A DNA stretch of 64,000 nucleotides, taken from contig NZ_JABXKQ010000144.1 in the NCBI RefSeq assembly GCF_017114945.1, forward strand, positions 1 to 64,000, written 5' to 3'. Within the stretch, counting starts at the first letter, position 1, and each line of letters begins with the position of its first letter. The notes under the pieces were generated by a model. It had not been told where the DNA came from and searched no databases. It worked only from the letters and a program-made list of their open reading frames with translations. Of this stretch, positions 9,485 to 17,034 are shown in pieces. The DNA is from Nostoc sp. JL34. GTDB lineage: Bacteria > Cyanobacteriota > Cyanobacteriia > Cyanobacteriales > Nostocaceae. The position numbers and the translations under genes were made by a program.

Positions 9485-10804
9485 ATGAATTACAAGCCAG
9501 ATATGAAAATGCTTTCTTTACCAGAAGATAGTTTAATTTTAGTGGTAGATGATACTACTACCAATTTAGAAATTGTCTTTAATATATTAACTAATGTAGG
9601 CTTTAAGGTTATTACAGAAAATGATGGCGAAAGGGCACTTCAACAGGTTGAGTCTAGAGTACCTGATTTGATTCTATTAGATGTTATGATGCCGGGAATA
9701 GATGGATTTGAAACCTGTAAAAGGCTAAAAGAAAATTCAGTAACTTATGATATTCCCGTAATTTTCATGACGGCTAATTCTGATACTGATAGTAAAGTGA
9801 AGGGTCTAAATATCGGAGCAGTTGATTACATTACTAAACCTTTTCATGAAGAAGAGTTATTAGCTAGAATTAAAACCCATCTACAATTACGTAATCTCAC
9901 AAAAACTTTAGAAAAACGAGTTGCAGAAAGGACAGCAGCTTTGTCTAGGGCATTAAAAGACTTACAAGAATCTCAACTCCAGCTTGTACAGACAGAAAAA
10001 ATGTCTGCCCTTGGTCAATTAGTAGCAGGAGTTGCTCATGAAATTAATAATCCAGTTGGTTTTATTCATGGCAATCTTGGACACGCTTCAGTATATTTTC
10101 AAGACATGGTTAACATTATTAACCTCTATCAGCAGCACTATCCTAATCCGGTTCCAGAAATTCAAGAGGAAATTGCAGCGATAGATTTGAAGTATATGCT
10201 TTCCGATCTACCTAATTTGATTTCCTCAATGAAAGAGGGAGTTCAGCGCATTCGCAACATTAGTACCAGTTTAAGAACCTTTTCTCGAGCAGATAGCGAT
10301 CGCAAAGTTTATTGCAACATTCATGATGGCATCGACAGTACAATCATGATTCTCAAACACCGCTTAAAAGCATCCGAAGATCGACCCGATATTCAAGTAA
10401 TTAGATATTACGATAAATTGCCAGAGTTAGAATGCTTTATCGGCCAACTAAATCAGGTATTTATGAATTTGTTAGCTAATGCTATTGATGCTTTAGAGGA
10501 GTCTAATGTAGGACGCACCTATATTGAAATTGAAGCAAATCCCAATCAAGTTTTCATTCAGACCACTCTTACTGAAGATAAAAATCATATCTTAATTCGG
10601 ATTAAAGATAATGGCGTAGGAATGTCGGCTGATGTTCAGCAAAAAATCTTTGACTATTTATTCACCACCAAGTCTGTGGGTCAAGGTACAGGATTAGGAT
10701 TATCAATTGCCCGTCAAATTATTGTCGAAAAACATGGAGGTTCTCTGGAAATAAATTCAGTACTAGGACAAGGTTCAGAGTTTATTATTAAGCTTCCCAT
10801 TTAA
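9485..10804 (+). CDS. Response-regulator receiver fused to histidine kinase
   Basis: A 439-residue two-component protein with an N-terminal receiver domain (about 15-130, phospho-accepting D66 in LILLDVMMPG, conserved K in TKPF). A short coiled coil (about 135-170) follows, then HisKA with H185 in HEINNP and HATPase_c with DNGVGM and GTGLGLS motifs. An N-terminal receiver suggests the kinase is controlled by phosphotransfer from another histidine kinase rather than by direct ligand binding. It is soluble, with no membrane segment. The catalytic half closely resembles those of the kinases at 492-6164 and 11873-13264, so the three are paralogous modules with different inputs. It is divergent from the terpene synthase. 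Confidence 0.95.
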   Translation: MNYKPDMKMLSLPEDSLILVVDDTTTNLEIVFNILTNVGFKVITENDGERALQQVESRVPDLILLDVMMPGIDGFETCKRLKENSVTYDIPVIFMTANSDTDSKVKGLNIGAVDYITKPFHEEELLARIKTHLQLRNLTKTLEKRVAERTAALSRALKDLQESQLQLVQTEKMSALGQLVAGVAHEINNPVGFIHGNLGHASVYFQDMVNIINLYQQHYPNPVPEIQEEIAAIDLKYMLSDLPNLISSMKEGVQRIRNISTSLRTFSRADSDRKVYCNIHDGIDSTIMILKHRLKASEDRPDIQVIRYYDKLPELECFIGQLNQVFMNLLANAIDALEESNVGRTYIEIEANPNQVFIQTTLTEDKNHILIRIKDNGVGMSADVQQKIFDYLFTTKSVGQGTGLGLSIARQIIVEKHGGSLEINSVLGQGSEFIIKLPI

Positions 10805-10846
10805 TAATTATAGTAAGTCGCGTTTTTAAACATAATAGATAAATTT

Positions 10847-11023
10847 ATGTTCAAAGCAGTAGTAGGTCATAGTAACGATCCAGATTCTCTATCAGCAGTT
10901 GAAAAAGTTTTTCAGCAATGTGTTAGTTCTCTTACAGAAGATGTACCACAAGCTGGAATTATTTGGCAATTGACTTTGAAAATTCCCTCCTTTTTAAGGA
11001 GGATTAGGAGGGTCAAGCCTTAA
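10847..11023 (+). pseudogene. Truncated FIST-domain gene (N-terminal remnant)
   Basis: The 58-codon frame starts MFKAVVGHSNDPDS and continues to QAGI. This is typical of the N-terminus of cyanobacterial FIST sensory proteins, which usually run to about 380-400 residues. From about 10964 the frame leaves the family pattern and runs into a palindromic repeat that supplies the stop at 11021. Intact FIST genes are often followed by methanogen-output-domain and histidine kinase genes, which are exactly the next two genes here. I infer a deletion or insertion that destroyed the sensor. Family assignment is from memory of the N-terminal pattern. Confidence 0.6.
10981..11023. repeat. Palindromic repeat (copy 1) at the FIST break point
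   Basis: CCTCC-TTTTTAA-GGAGG forms a short inverted repeat, followed by ATTAGGAGGG and AAGCCTTAA. A related copy is at 13374-13420, on the other side of the two intact signalling genes. Confidence 0.55.
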
Positions 11024-11232
11024 CCAAAGCGGATTGGTTGATAATGGGGACGGAAGCTAGAAGAGACTTTGCAAAATCAGGAATTTTTGTAACGACAAGG
11101 TTTTAAATTTGTGATCACCATTACATTACTATTCATTAGAAACAAAAATAAGCATTAAATTCTCTGAAGAAAGAGATTAAGCAGTTACTTTAGATACATT
11201 TTGGGGAACTCTAAAACTGTAGTTCCAAGATT

Positions 11233-11790
11233 GTGTCCTCAAAATTTATGACCAATGCACTTAACCACTCAATAGCTACACTGAATCTTTCTTTAGAACG
11301 TGATATATTTTTACGTACATTAATCAGAGAATTATCTGGCACTTTGCAGGACGTAGTTGGCTTAGAAGAAGCTTCTGGATTTATTAGCGTAGTTGGTGAA
11401 AGGATGGGGAGGCAGATTAACCAAGATTATAAATCTGCCTTGGAAGTCTCCAACCTTTCTCGTAAGCAAGTCGCTCATGTCTTGATTGATTTAAAAAAAC
11501 GAATCCAGGGCGATTTTTATGTCATTCAGCAGGATGATGAAAAAATTGTCTTTGGTAACCGTGTCTGCCCATTTGGCGAAAAAGTACTTAATCGCCCTGC
11601 CATGTGCATGATGACTTCAAACGTCTTTGGAACAATCGCAGCTAATAATCTGGGATATGCGAAAGTAGAATTGCAACAGACCATCGCACAGGGCGATCCT
11701 GGATGTAGAGTTGTTGTTTACTTAAAACTTACAGAAGATGCAGAAGATGCAGAAGGTCGAGAATACTTTAGGGGACTAGAATCTGTCTAA
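11233..11790 (+). CDS. Methanogen output domain 1-like sensory protein
   Basis: A 185-residue soluble protein resembling the small stand-alone methanogen-output-domain proteins of filamentous cyanobacteria. Visible features are an N-terminal helical part and a C-terminal segment with three cysteines: C112 (in VCPFGEK), C125 (in RPAMCMM) and C158 (in GDPGCRV). The last motif recalls V4R-type ligand domains, so metal or small-ligand binding is possible but not shown. The start is GTG at 11233; an in-frame ATG at 11248 is an alternative. It lies between the FIST remnant and a PAS histidine kinase on the same strand, so it probably acts in that signalling unit. Confidence 0.7.
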   Translation: MSSKFMTNALNHSIATLNLSLERDIFLRTLIRELSGTLQDVVGLEEASGFISVVGERMGRQINQDYKSALEVSNLSRKQVAHVLIDLKKRIQGDFYVIQQDDEKIVFGNRVCPFGEKVLNRPAMCMMTSNVFGTIAANNLGYAKVELQQTIAQGDPGCRVVVYLKLTEDAEDAEGREYFRGLESV

Positions 11791-11872
11791 ACCCTTCAGC
11801 ACTAAACCAACTCCAGGATACAAGTTTGAGTGCAGATATGTAAGTAGGTCTAACCCTGAAATTACAAGCCCC

Positions 11873-13264
11873 ATGACTCCTGAACAATTTATTGAATTTG
11901 CCAGAGTTTTACCAGAACCTTTACTCCTGGTCAGTGGAGAGGGTCAGTTGTTAGCTACCAATCAACCAGTAGCAGATATATTGGGGTTACGCCGTCAGGA
12001 ATTGCCAGGGAGAATGCTCTTTGAACTTGTAACTGAGTCTACCAACGATATTGTAAAGTACCTGCAAGCTTGTTCAAGTAGCAGGGCAATGGTTATTGGC
12101 TCTTTGACTTTACGAAAGAATGATGGACAAACGTTAATATGTCGTAGTCAAGGAGCCGTTATTCAACCTTGGTCTCCTGAATCTTCAGCTTTAATTCTCT
12201 TACGCTTGGAAAATAGAACTTTAGCCACCAATAATTTCGTTCTCTTGAACGAAAAAATCGATGAGTTAGCAAAAGAAGTTCAGAGACGTAAACAGGCGGA
12301 GGAAGCGCTCTGGAAAGCTAATCAAGAGCTAGAAATCCGGGTTGAGGAACGTACAACTGCTTTGCAAGAAACACTAAACGAACTACAACTTACCCAGACT
12401 CAGCTTATCCAAGCCGAAAAAATGTCTAGTTTAGGTCAGATGGTCGCTGGTATCGCCCATGAAATTAATAACCCAGTAAGTTTTATTCATGGTAACCTTC
12501 ACCACGCCCATCAATACACTCAAGATTTACTGAGATTGGTGCAAATTTATCAACAAGTTTCTCCAAATCCACCTCCAAAAATCCAAGAGCAAATAGAAGA
12601 AATAGACTTAGATTTTCTGATTGAAGATATAACTAAACTTTTCCAGTCCATGAAAGTGGGAACAGAACGCATTCAGGAAATTGTTAAATCACTACGTAAC
12701 TTTTCCAGGCTGGATGAAGCAGAACTTAAGCAAGTTAATATCCATGAAGGAATTGATAGTACTTTAATGATTTTGGAGCATCGCCTGCAAGCTAAACATG
12801 AATACCCAGAAATCAAAGTCATCAAGCAATATAGTCAACTGCCGAATGTAACTTGCTATCCTGGTCAACTCAACCAAGTGTTTATGAATATTCTTGCTAA
12901 TGCAATCGATGCACTGGAAGCGGCGGCGAACAATGGTCAGTGGCCAGCAGTCAATTCACAAACTACTGACAATCAAAACCTGACAAAGAATAATCCCCAA
13001 ATTCAAATTAAAACTGAGGTAATTGATGAAAACTGGATAGCAGTTAGTATTGCTGATAATGGTTTGGGGATAAATGAAGAAGTTCGCTCAAAGCTATTTG
13101 ATCCGTTTTTCACCACTAAAGTTGTGGGCAAAGGTACTGGACTAGGGCTATATATAAGCTATCAGACTATAGTTGAAAAACATAACGGACAACTTAGCTG
13201 TTTTTCTGTTCCAGGAAAAGGTGCAGAATTTGTAATTAAGATACCTGTTATTTCAGGTTCATGA
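11873..13264 (+). CDS. PAS-domain histidine kinase
   Basis: A 463-residue soluble sensor kinase. A PAS-like domain (about 1-115) is followed by a coiled coil (about 125-175), HisKA with H196 in HEINNP, and HATPase_c with DNGLGI and GTGLGLYIS. The gene lies 82 bp downstream of the methanogen-output-domain gene, so they are likely co-transcribed. No receiver gene follows directly, so its response regulator is elsewhere or is the receiver of the kinase at 9485. Its kinase core is closely related to the other two histidine kinases in this region. Confidence 0.93.
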   Translation: MTPEQFIEFARVLPEPLLLVSGEGQLLATNQPVADILGLRRQELPGRMLFELVTESTNDIVKYLQACSSSRAMVIGSLTLRKNDGQTLICRSQGAVIQPWSPESSALILLRLENRTLATNNFVLLNEKIDELAKEVQRRKQAEEALWKANQELEIRVEERTTALQETLNELQLTQTQLIQAEKMSSLGQMVAGIAHEINNPVSFIHGNLHHAHQYTQDLLRLVQIYQQVSPNPPPKIQEQIEEIDLDFLIEDITKLFQSMKVGTERIQEIVKSLRNFSRLDEAELKQVNIHEGIDSTLMILEHRLQAKHEYPEIKVIKQYSQLPNVTCYPGQLNQVFMNILANAIDALEAAANNGQWPAVNSQTTDNQNLTKNNPQIQIKTEVIDENWIAVSIADNGLGINEEVRSKLFDPFFTTKVVGKGTGLGLYISYQTIVEKHNGQLSCFSVPGKGAEFVIKIPVISGS

Positions 13265-13373
13265 AATTTAATTAATGCTTTGATATTTTTGCTAAAAATA
13301 AAGATAACGATCATCTATTGTTAATAGTTTTATTTATACCAATAAACTTAGTAATATTTGGTTCACCCCAGAG

Positions 13374-13420
13374 TATCCCCCAACCCTCCTTTTTTAAGAG
13401 GTTGAGGGAGGATTAAGCCT
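13374..13420. repeat. Palindromic repeat (copy 2)
   Basis: CCCAACCCTCC, a T-rich centre, then GAGGTTGAGGGAGG and AAGCCTTAA. It is related to the repeat at 10981-11023. Confidence 0.5.
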
Positions 13421-13480
13421 TAATCCAAGTATATTGAAATATAAATTGTAAATTTTATTTTAAGTTAAAAGATATGACAA

Positions 13481-13510
13481 ACGCCTGTTTGCTAATGAGC
13501 AGACAGGCGT
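13481..13510 (-). terminator. Terminator hairpin between PAS histidine kinase and ndhB
   Basis: ACGCCTGT-TTGCT pairs with AGCAGACAGGCGT around a four-base loop, giving a strong stem of about 13 bp. It lies 37 bp past the ndhB stop. The T-tract is weak on both sides, so it may work in both directions. Confidence 0.65.
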
Positions 13511-13546
13511 GTCTTTGAATACAAAGTTTAGTTGTGATTCGAGTTA

Positions 13547-15151
13547 TTAACTCTTAGCAGTAGAATCAACTGAGAGTTGAGACTGACTAACCGAATCTAA
13601 CTTTGGTAAAAGCAGTAGATTTTGTGCTTTTACACTACTGTTGATTGTTGCTTGCAAAATTGGGGTATTGGAGATGGAATTGTTAGCCAATGTAAACAGT
13701 GGATTTGACAAAATCCCTGCTATGGTAGTGGCAATTAATGTTACCACCAACCCGACCTGCAAAGGTCTTAGCCCAGGTAAATCCCAACGCACTTGTGGAT
13801 AATTCTTCACGGCGTCGGACATTTCATGGGGTTCTTTGACTACCATCATCTTAACTACGCGAATGTAGTAGTAGATGGAGACGACGCTGGTAACTAAGCC
13901 CAGCAAGACTAACCAATAAAGTCCTGCTTGCCAACCAGCCCAGAATAAGTAAATCTTGCCGAAAAACCCAGCCAATGGTGGAATACCACCCAAGGAAAGC
14001 AGGGAGATACTCAACGCTAGTGTTAGGAGTGGGTCTTTTTGATATAAGCCAGAGTATTCGGCAATCTGGTCGGTTCCTGTCCGTAGTGAGAACAGAATGA
14101 TACAGGTAAAGCCGCACAGGTTCATGAATAGGTAAACCAGTAGGTAAAATATCATACTGGCATACCCTGCCTGTGTACTAGCAATCAAACCAATCATCAC
14201 AAACCCAGCTTGGGCAATGGATGAATAAGCTAGCATCCGTTTCATGCTGGTTTGGGCTAGGGCGACTACGTTACCCAAAATCATGCTGAGAACGGCTAGA
14301 GCTGTGAAGACAAACCTCCACTCGTCAGCAACAAGAGGGAAGGCTGTTGTCAGCAAGCGGATGGCTAGGGCAAATCCAGCTGCTTTGGAACCGACAGATA
14401 AAAAGGCGATGACTGGGGTGGGAGCGCCTTCGTAAACGTCTGGTGTCCACTGGTGGAAGGGTGCAGCGGAGATTTTAAAGCCAATACCGGCAATCGCAAA
14501 AACCAGGGCAATCACTAAACCTAAAGATTGACCAACTTTAGCTGTGGCAATACCATTAGCGATCGCACTAAGTTCGGTTTGTCCTCCCGATAGTCCATAC
14601 AGCAGGGATACACCGTACAAAAATATTGCTGTACTGGAAGCTCCAATTAACAAGTATTTCAGCGCCGCTTCGTTGGAGCGGGGGTCACGCTTGGTATAAC
14701 CTGTCAACAAGTAAGAGGAGATACTCAGGGTTTCTAGGGAGATGAAAATCATCACCAACTCACTAGCCCCGGATAAAAACATCCCTCCCAATGTAGCACT
14801 CAGCAAAATAGCGATGAATTCGGCTAAAGCAGTGCCGCTCTGCTCAACGTAGCGAATTGACATCAGTATAGTAGCGATCGCAGACAAGGCAATAATCCCG
14901 CGAAAGACGATACTCAGGTCATCACCGTTAAAGCTACCGGTAAAACCGATGGGATTAGGAGAGTCCCATTGAAAATATAGGGCGACAATCGAAGCAAATA
15001 AACCTGCGATCGCTAGATATCCAATCCAGCGTGCGGATGTACGCCCCAAAATCAAATCAACAATCAAAACCCCCAAGAGGGTGAGAATAACAATCCCCTC
15101 TGGCAAAATCGTTCCAGCGTTTAGCTGGGATGCAATATTAGCAAAATCCAT
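13547..15151 (-). CDS. ndhB: NAD(P)H-quinone oxidoreductase subunit 2 (NDH-1 NdhB)
   Basis: A 534-residue, very hydrophobic protein with about 14 membrane helices and the proton-pumping antiporter-like fold of NdhB. Family stretches seen include SLETLSISSYLLTGY, HQWTPDVYEGAPTPV and FFGKIYLFWAGW. It is a thylakoid membrane subunit of NDH-1, used in respiration, cyclic electron flow and CO2 uptake. It stands alone, as ndhB usually does in cyanobacteria, away from the ndhAIGE and ndhCKJ groups. The length fits the family (about 520 residues). The hydrophilic C-terminal tail of about 35 residues is not family-conserved as far as I can tell. Confidence 0.97.
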   Translation of the reverse strand: MDFANIASQLNAGTILPEGIVILTLLGVLIVDLILGRTSARWIGYLAIAGLFASIVALYFQWDSPNPIGFTGSFNGDDLSIVFRGIIALSAIATILMSIRYVEQSGTALAEFIAILLSATLGGMFLSGASELVMIFISLETLSISSYLLTGYTKRDPRSNEAALKYLLIGASSTAIFLYGVSLLYGLSGGQTELSAIANGIATAKVGQSLGLVIALVFAIAGIGFKISAAPFHQWTPDVYEGAPTPVIAFLSVGSKAAGFALAIRLLTTAFPLVADEWRFVFTALAVLSMILGNVVALAQTSMKRMLAYSSIAQAGFVMIGLIASTQAGYASMIFYLLVYLFMNLCGFTCIILFSLRTGTDQIAEYSGLYQKDPLLTLALSISLLSLGGIPPLAGFFGKIYLFWAGWQAGLYWLVLLGLVTSVVSIYYYIRVVKMMVVKEPHEMSDAVKNYPQVRWDLPGLRPLQVGLVVTLIATTIAGILSNPLFTLANNSISNTPILQATINSSVKAQNLLLLPKLDSVSQSQLSVDSTAKS

Positions 15152-15378
15152 GAGATGTATAGGTTTTGGCGATTAGACATTAAGGCTAACTCTGTTCACT
15201 CTAGCAAGTTTTCTAATCCCCGGACTAGCTCTTTTAACAAGAGCTTAACAGCTTGGATGCAGATGGCGAACGCACCAATTTTAATGGCTTACCAGCAGCT
15301 TTCTCAGTATTTAGGGATTCACCTAAATACTTTCATACTTGTTTTTTACAGCCATTTTTAGGTAATTAGACCATGCGG

Positions 15379-15404
15379 TAGGGGCAATTCATGAATTGTC
15401 CCTA
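15379..15404. repeat. TAGGGGC-type palindrome, copy 1
   Basis: TAGGGGCAATTC pairs with GAATTGTCCCTA with one wobble pair. Other copies are at 15484 and 18183. Confidence 0.6.
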
Positions 15405-15483
15405 CTTAATCGAATATCTTGATTACATAAATAATGATGCCGCAGGTGCGATCACTATCTACAAAAAGCTCATTAATAATTAA

Positions 15484-15510
15484 TAAGGGCACAACATTGC
15501 TGTGCCCCTA
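15484..15510. repeat. TAGGGGC-type palindrome, copy 2
   Basis: TAAGGGCACA pairs with TGTGCCCCTA around a seven-base loop. It lies 25 bp past the stop of the minus-strand gene at 15535 and may aid its 3' end formation. Confidence 0.55.
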
Positions 15511-15534
15511 CAATATCCATAACTTCTAACTTTA

Positions 15535-15807
15535 TTAAAAATCGACTGATGGCAGCTTGCCTTGTAGCGACTGAAATTTAGACTGAACACAGTTCGCACA
15601 ATTGCAACCAACTCGATCAATTATCGGATGAGATGTTTGAATAAAGCTTGGTGTTGCCAGATCGGGAATTTGTTGTGTAGATACTACCGTCATAATTTGG
15701 GTAGCATATAAAGATTTCAGGCTGGATGCGTTTGCTGGATTGACTATCAGCAGCATGGATACCAGAAATGCGGGACAGGCAAATAAAATCAGTTTGACTA
15801 TGTTCAT
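15535..15807 (-). CDS. Small secreted Cys-cluster protein, unknown function
   Basis: A 90-residue protein with a clear signal peptide: a hydrophobic core at about 5-22 and an AxA-type cleavage site near NPANA-S (about residue 28). The mature part is about 62 residues and carries a compact cysteine motif, GCNCANC, near its C-terminus. The motif could bind a metal or form disulfides after export. I do not recognise the family. It ends close to a palindrome and is followed by ndhB on the same strand after about 380 bp. An overlapping frame at 15617-15865 on the same strand lacks these features and is rejected. Confidence 0.6.
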   Translation of the reverse strand: MNIVKLILFACPAFLVSMLLIVNPANASSLKSLYATQIMTVVSTQQIPDLATPSFIQTSHPIIDRVGCNCANCVQSKFQSLQGKLPSVDF

Positions 15808-15885
15808 AATTCACACAAAGATAGCTTTGCTGATACAGCATAGCTAATAAATTGCCCAGCTTCAATTTTAATTACCAAGTATTGC

Positions 15886-16944
15886 TTAACTACGCCCGAA
15901 TCCTTGACCCCGCAAAACCTTTGACCAAATCACTAATTCGCCCTGTTCACCGCCTGCGGCCAATAACTTACCTTCGGGATGCCAAGCTAGGGAAGAAAAT
16001 CCTGCTGAGACACCTGTGATAATTTGGGATACTTCCTTAGCTTTGTTCCACAAACATAACCAGCCGTCAGCAGCAGCAGAAGCGAGAAGGAAGCTTTTGG
16101 GTGCAAAGGCGATCGCATTAATCACGCCCACATGATTTGTTAATACTCGCGCTTCCCAACCTAAAGTATCATCCTCTAACTTCTCCCACACTACAATCCC
16201 TTCAACGCTAGAAGATGCCAATATTGGCGCACCTACTTTGGTCATAGCTTCTGACCATGCCAATTGACGAATTTTACCAGGGAAGCCGCGCATCACCCAA
16301 GGATCGGGGTTGTTCCATTCCAAAACGGTGACACTGCGATCCATGTTGCCAGAAGCTAGGAATTTGCCATCGGGCGACCAAGCCATAGCTAAACTGACAG
16401 TAGTCATATCTAAGCTGTATGGTTCTTCATCCCAGTTTTGACTGTGCCAAATCTTCACTCCTTTGTAACCACTAATGGCTAAATATTGTCCATCAATGCG
16501 CCAATCTATACCCAATACTGAAGAGTTGTCGAAATTCAGCGTCACGACAATTTCACAAGTATCTGCATCCCAGACTTGCACGTAACGCCCCAAACTAAAA
16601 GCGAGTTGGTTACTGGTGTAATTCCAAGCTAGCTTGTCAACCCATGCAGGGGAATTTTCCAAGGTGGCGATTAATTCAGTGTCGCGCCAAATTTTTACTT
16701 GTCCATCTTGTCCACCAACAGCTAAAAATTTGCCGTCGGGCGAAAAGGCGAGACAGTCTACTGATTTACCGTTAGCAGTTTGTAAGGTTGTGAGTTCGCC
16801 ATCATTCCACAAAATTACTTCACCAGCGGCGGAAATTGCTGCTAAAGTTTTACCTTGTGGCGACCAAGCGATCGCAGTTACGTAATCAGAAAGTGTCCCC
16901 GAATAGTGTTGTTCAAATTCCTTAGATTTGGTTGTGGTGTTCAT
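15886..16944 (-). CDS. WD40-repeat protein
   Basis: A 352-residue protein made almost entirely of WD40 repeats, about seven, consistent with one beta-propeller. Repeated signatures include AWSPQGKTLAAISAAGEVILW, AFSPDGKFLAVGGQDGQVKIW and AWHPEGKLLAAGGEQGELVIW. No enzyme domain or membrane segment is visible. It should be a cytoplasmic protein-interaction scaffold. It lies 90 bp downstream of the COG0523 GTPase gene on the same strand, with a heptamer-repeat spacer between. I infer possible co-transcription and a shared role in metal handling. Confidence 0.9.
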   Translation of the reverse strand: MNTTTKSKEFEQHYSGTLSDYVTAIAWSPQGKTLAAISAAGEVILWNDGELTTLQTANGKSVDCLAFSPDGKFLAVGGQDGQVKIWRDTELIATLENSPAWVDKLAWNYTSNQLAFSLGRYVQVWDADTCEIVVTLNFDNSSVLGIDWRIDGQYLAISGYKGVKIWHSQNWDEEPYSLDMTTVSLAMAWSPDGKFLASGNMDRSVTVLEWNNPDPWVMRGFPGKIRQLAWSEAMTKVGAPILASSSVEGIVVWEKLEDDTLGWEARVLTNHVGVINAIAFAPKSFLLASAAADGWLCLWNKAKEVSQIITGVSAGFSSLAWHPEGKLLAAGGEQGELVIWSKVLRGQGFGRS

Positions 16945-16948
16945 AGTT

Positions 16949-17032
16949 ATTGGGTACTGGGTACTGGGTACTGGGGACTGGGGACTGGGAACTAAGGACT
17001 AAATTCTTCCCAATACCCAATACCCAATCCCC
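16949..17032. repeat. Degenerate heptamer tract, self-complementary
   Basis: Tandem GGGTACT/GGGGACT heptamers (16950-17000) are followed by CCCAATA units (17010-17030) that can fold back on them. The tract fills the whole spacer between the COG0523 and WD40 genes. Confidence 0.7.
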
Positions 17033-17034
17033 TT

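Larger units (their letters stand above)
15152..15534. other. Intergenic region with two small palindromes
   Basis: Upstream region of ndhB, and downstream of the small secreted-protein gene. A 68-codon plus-strand frame (15155-15361) has no family resemblance and I do not call it. Two TAGGGGC-type palindromes occur at 15379-15404 and 15484-15510. Confidence 0.5.

Noticed and set aside
15155..15361. 68-codon plus-strand ORF next to ndhB
   Set aside because: No family pattern and no good ribosome-binding site, and it lies in the ndhB upstream region.
15617..15865. Minus-strand ORF overlapping the small secreted protein
   Set aside because: The alternative frame at 15535-15807 has a signal peptide and Cys motif; this one has neither.
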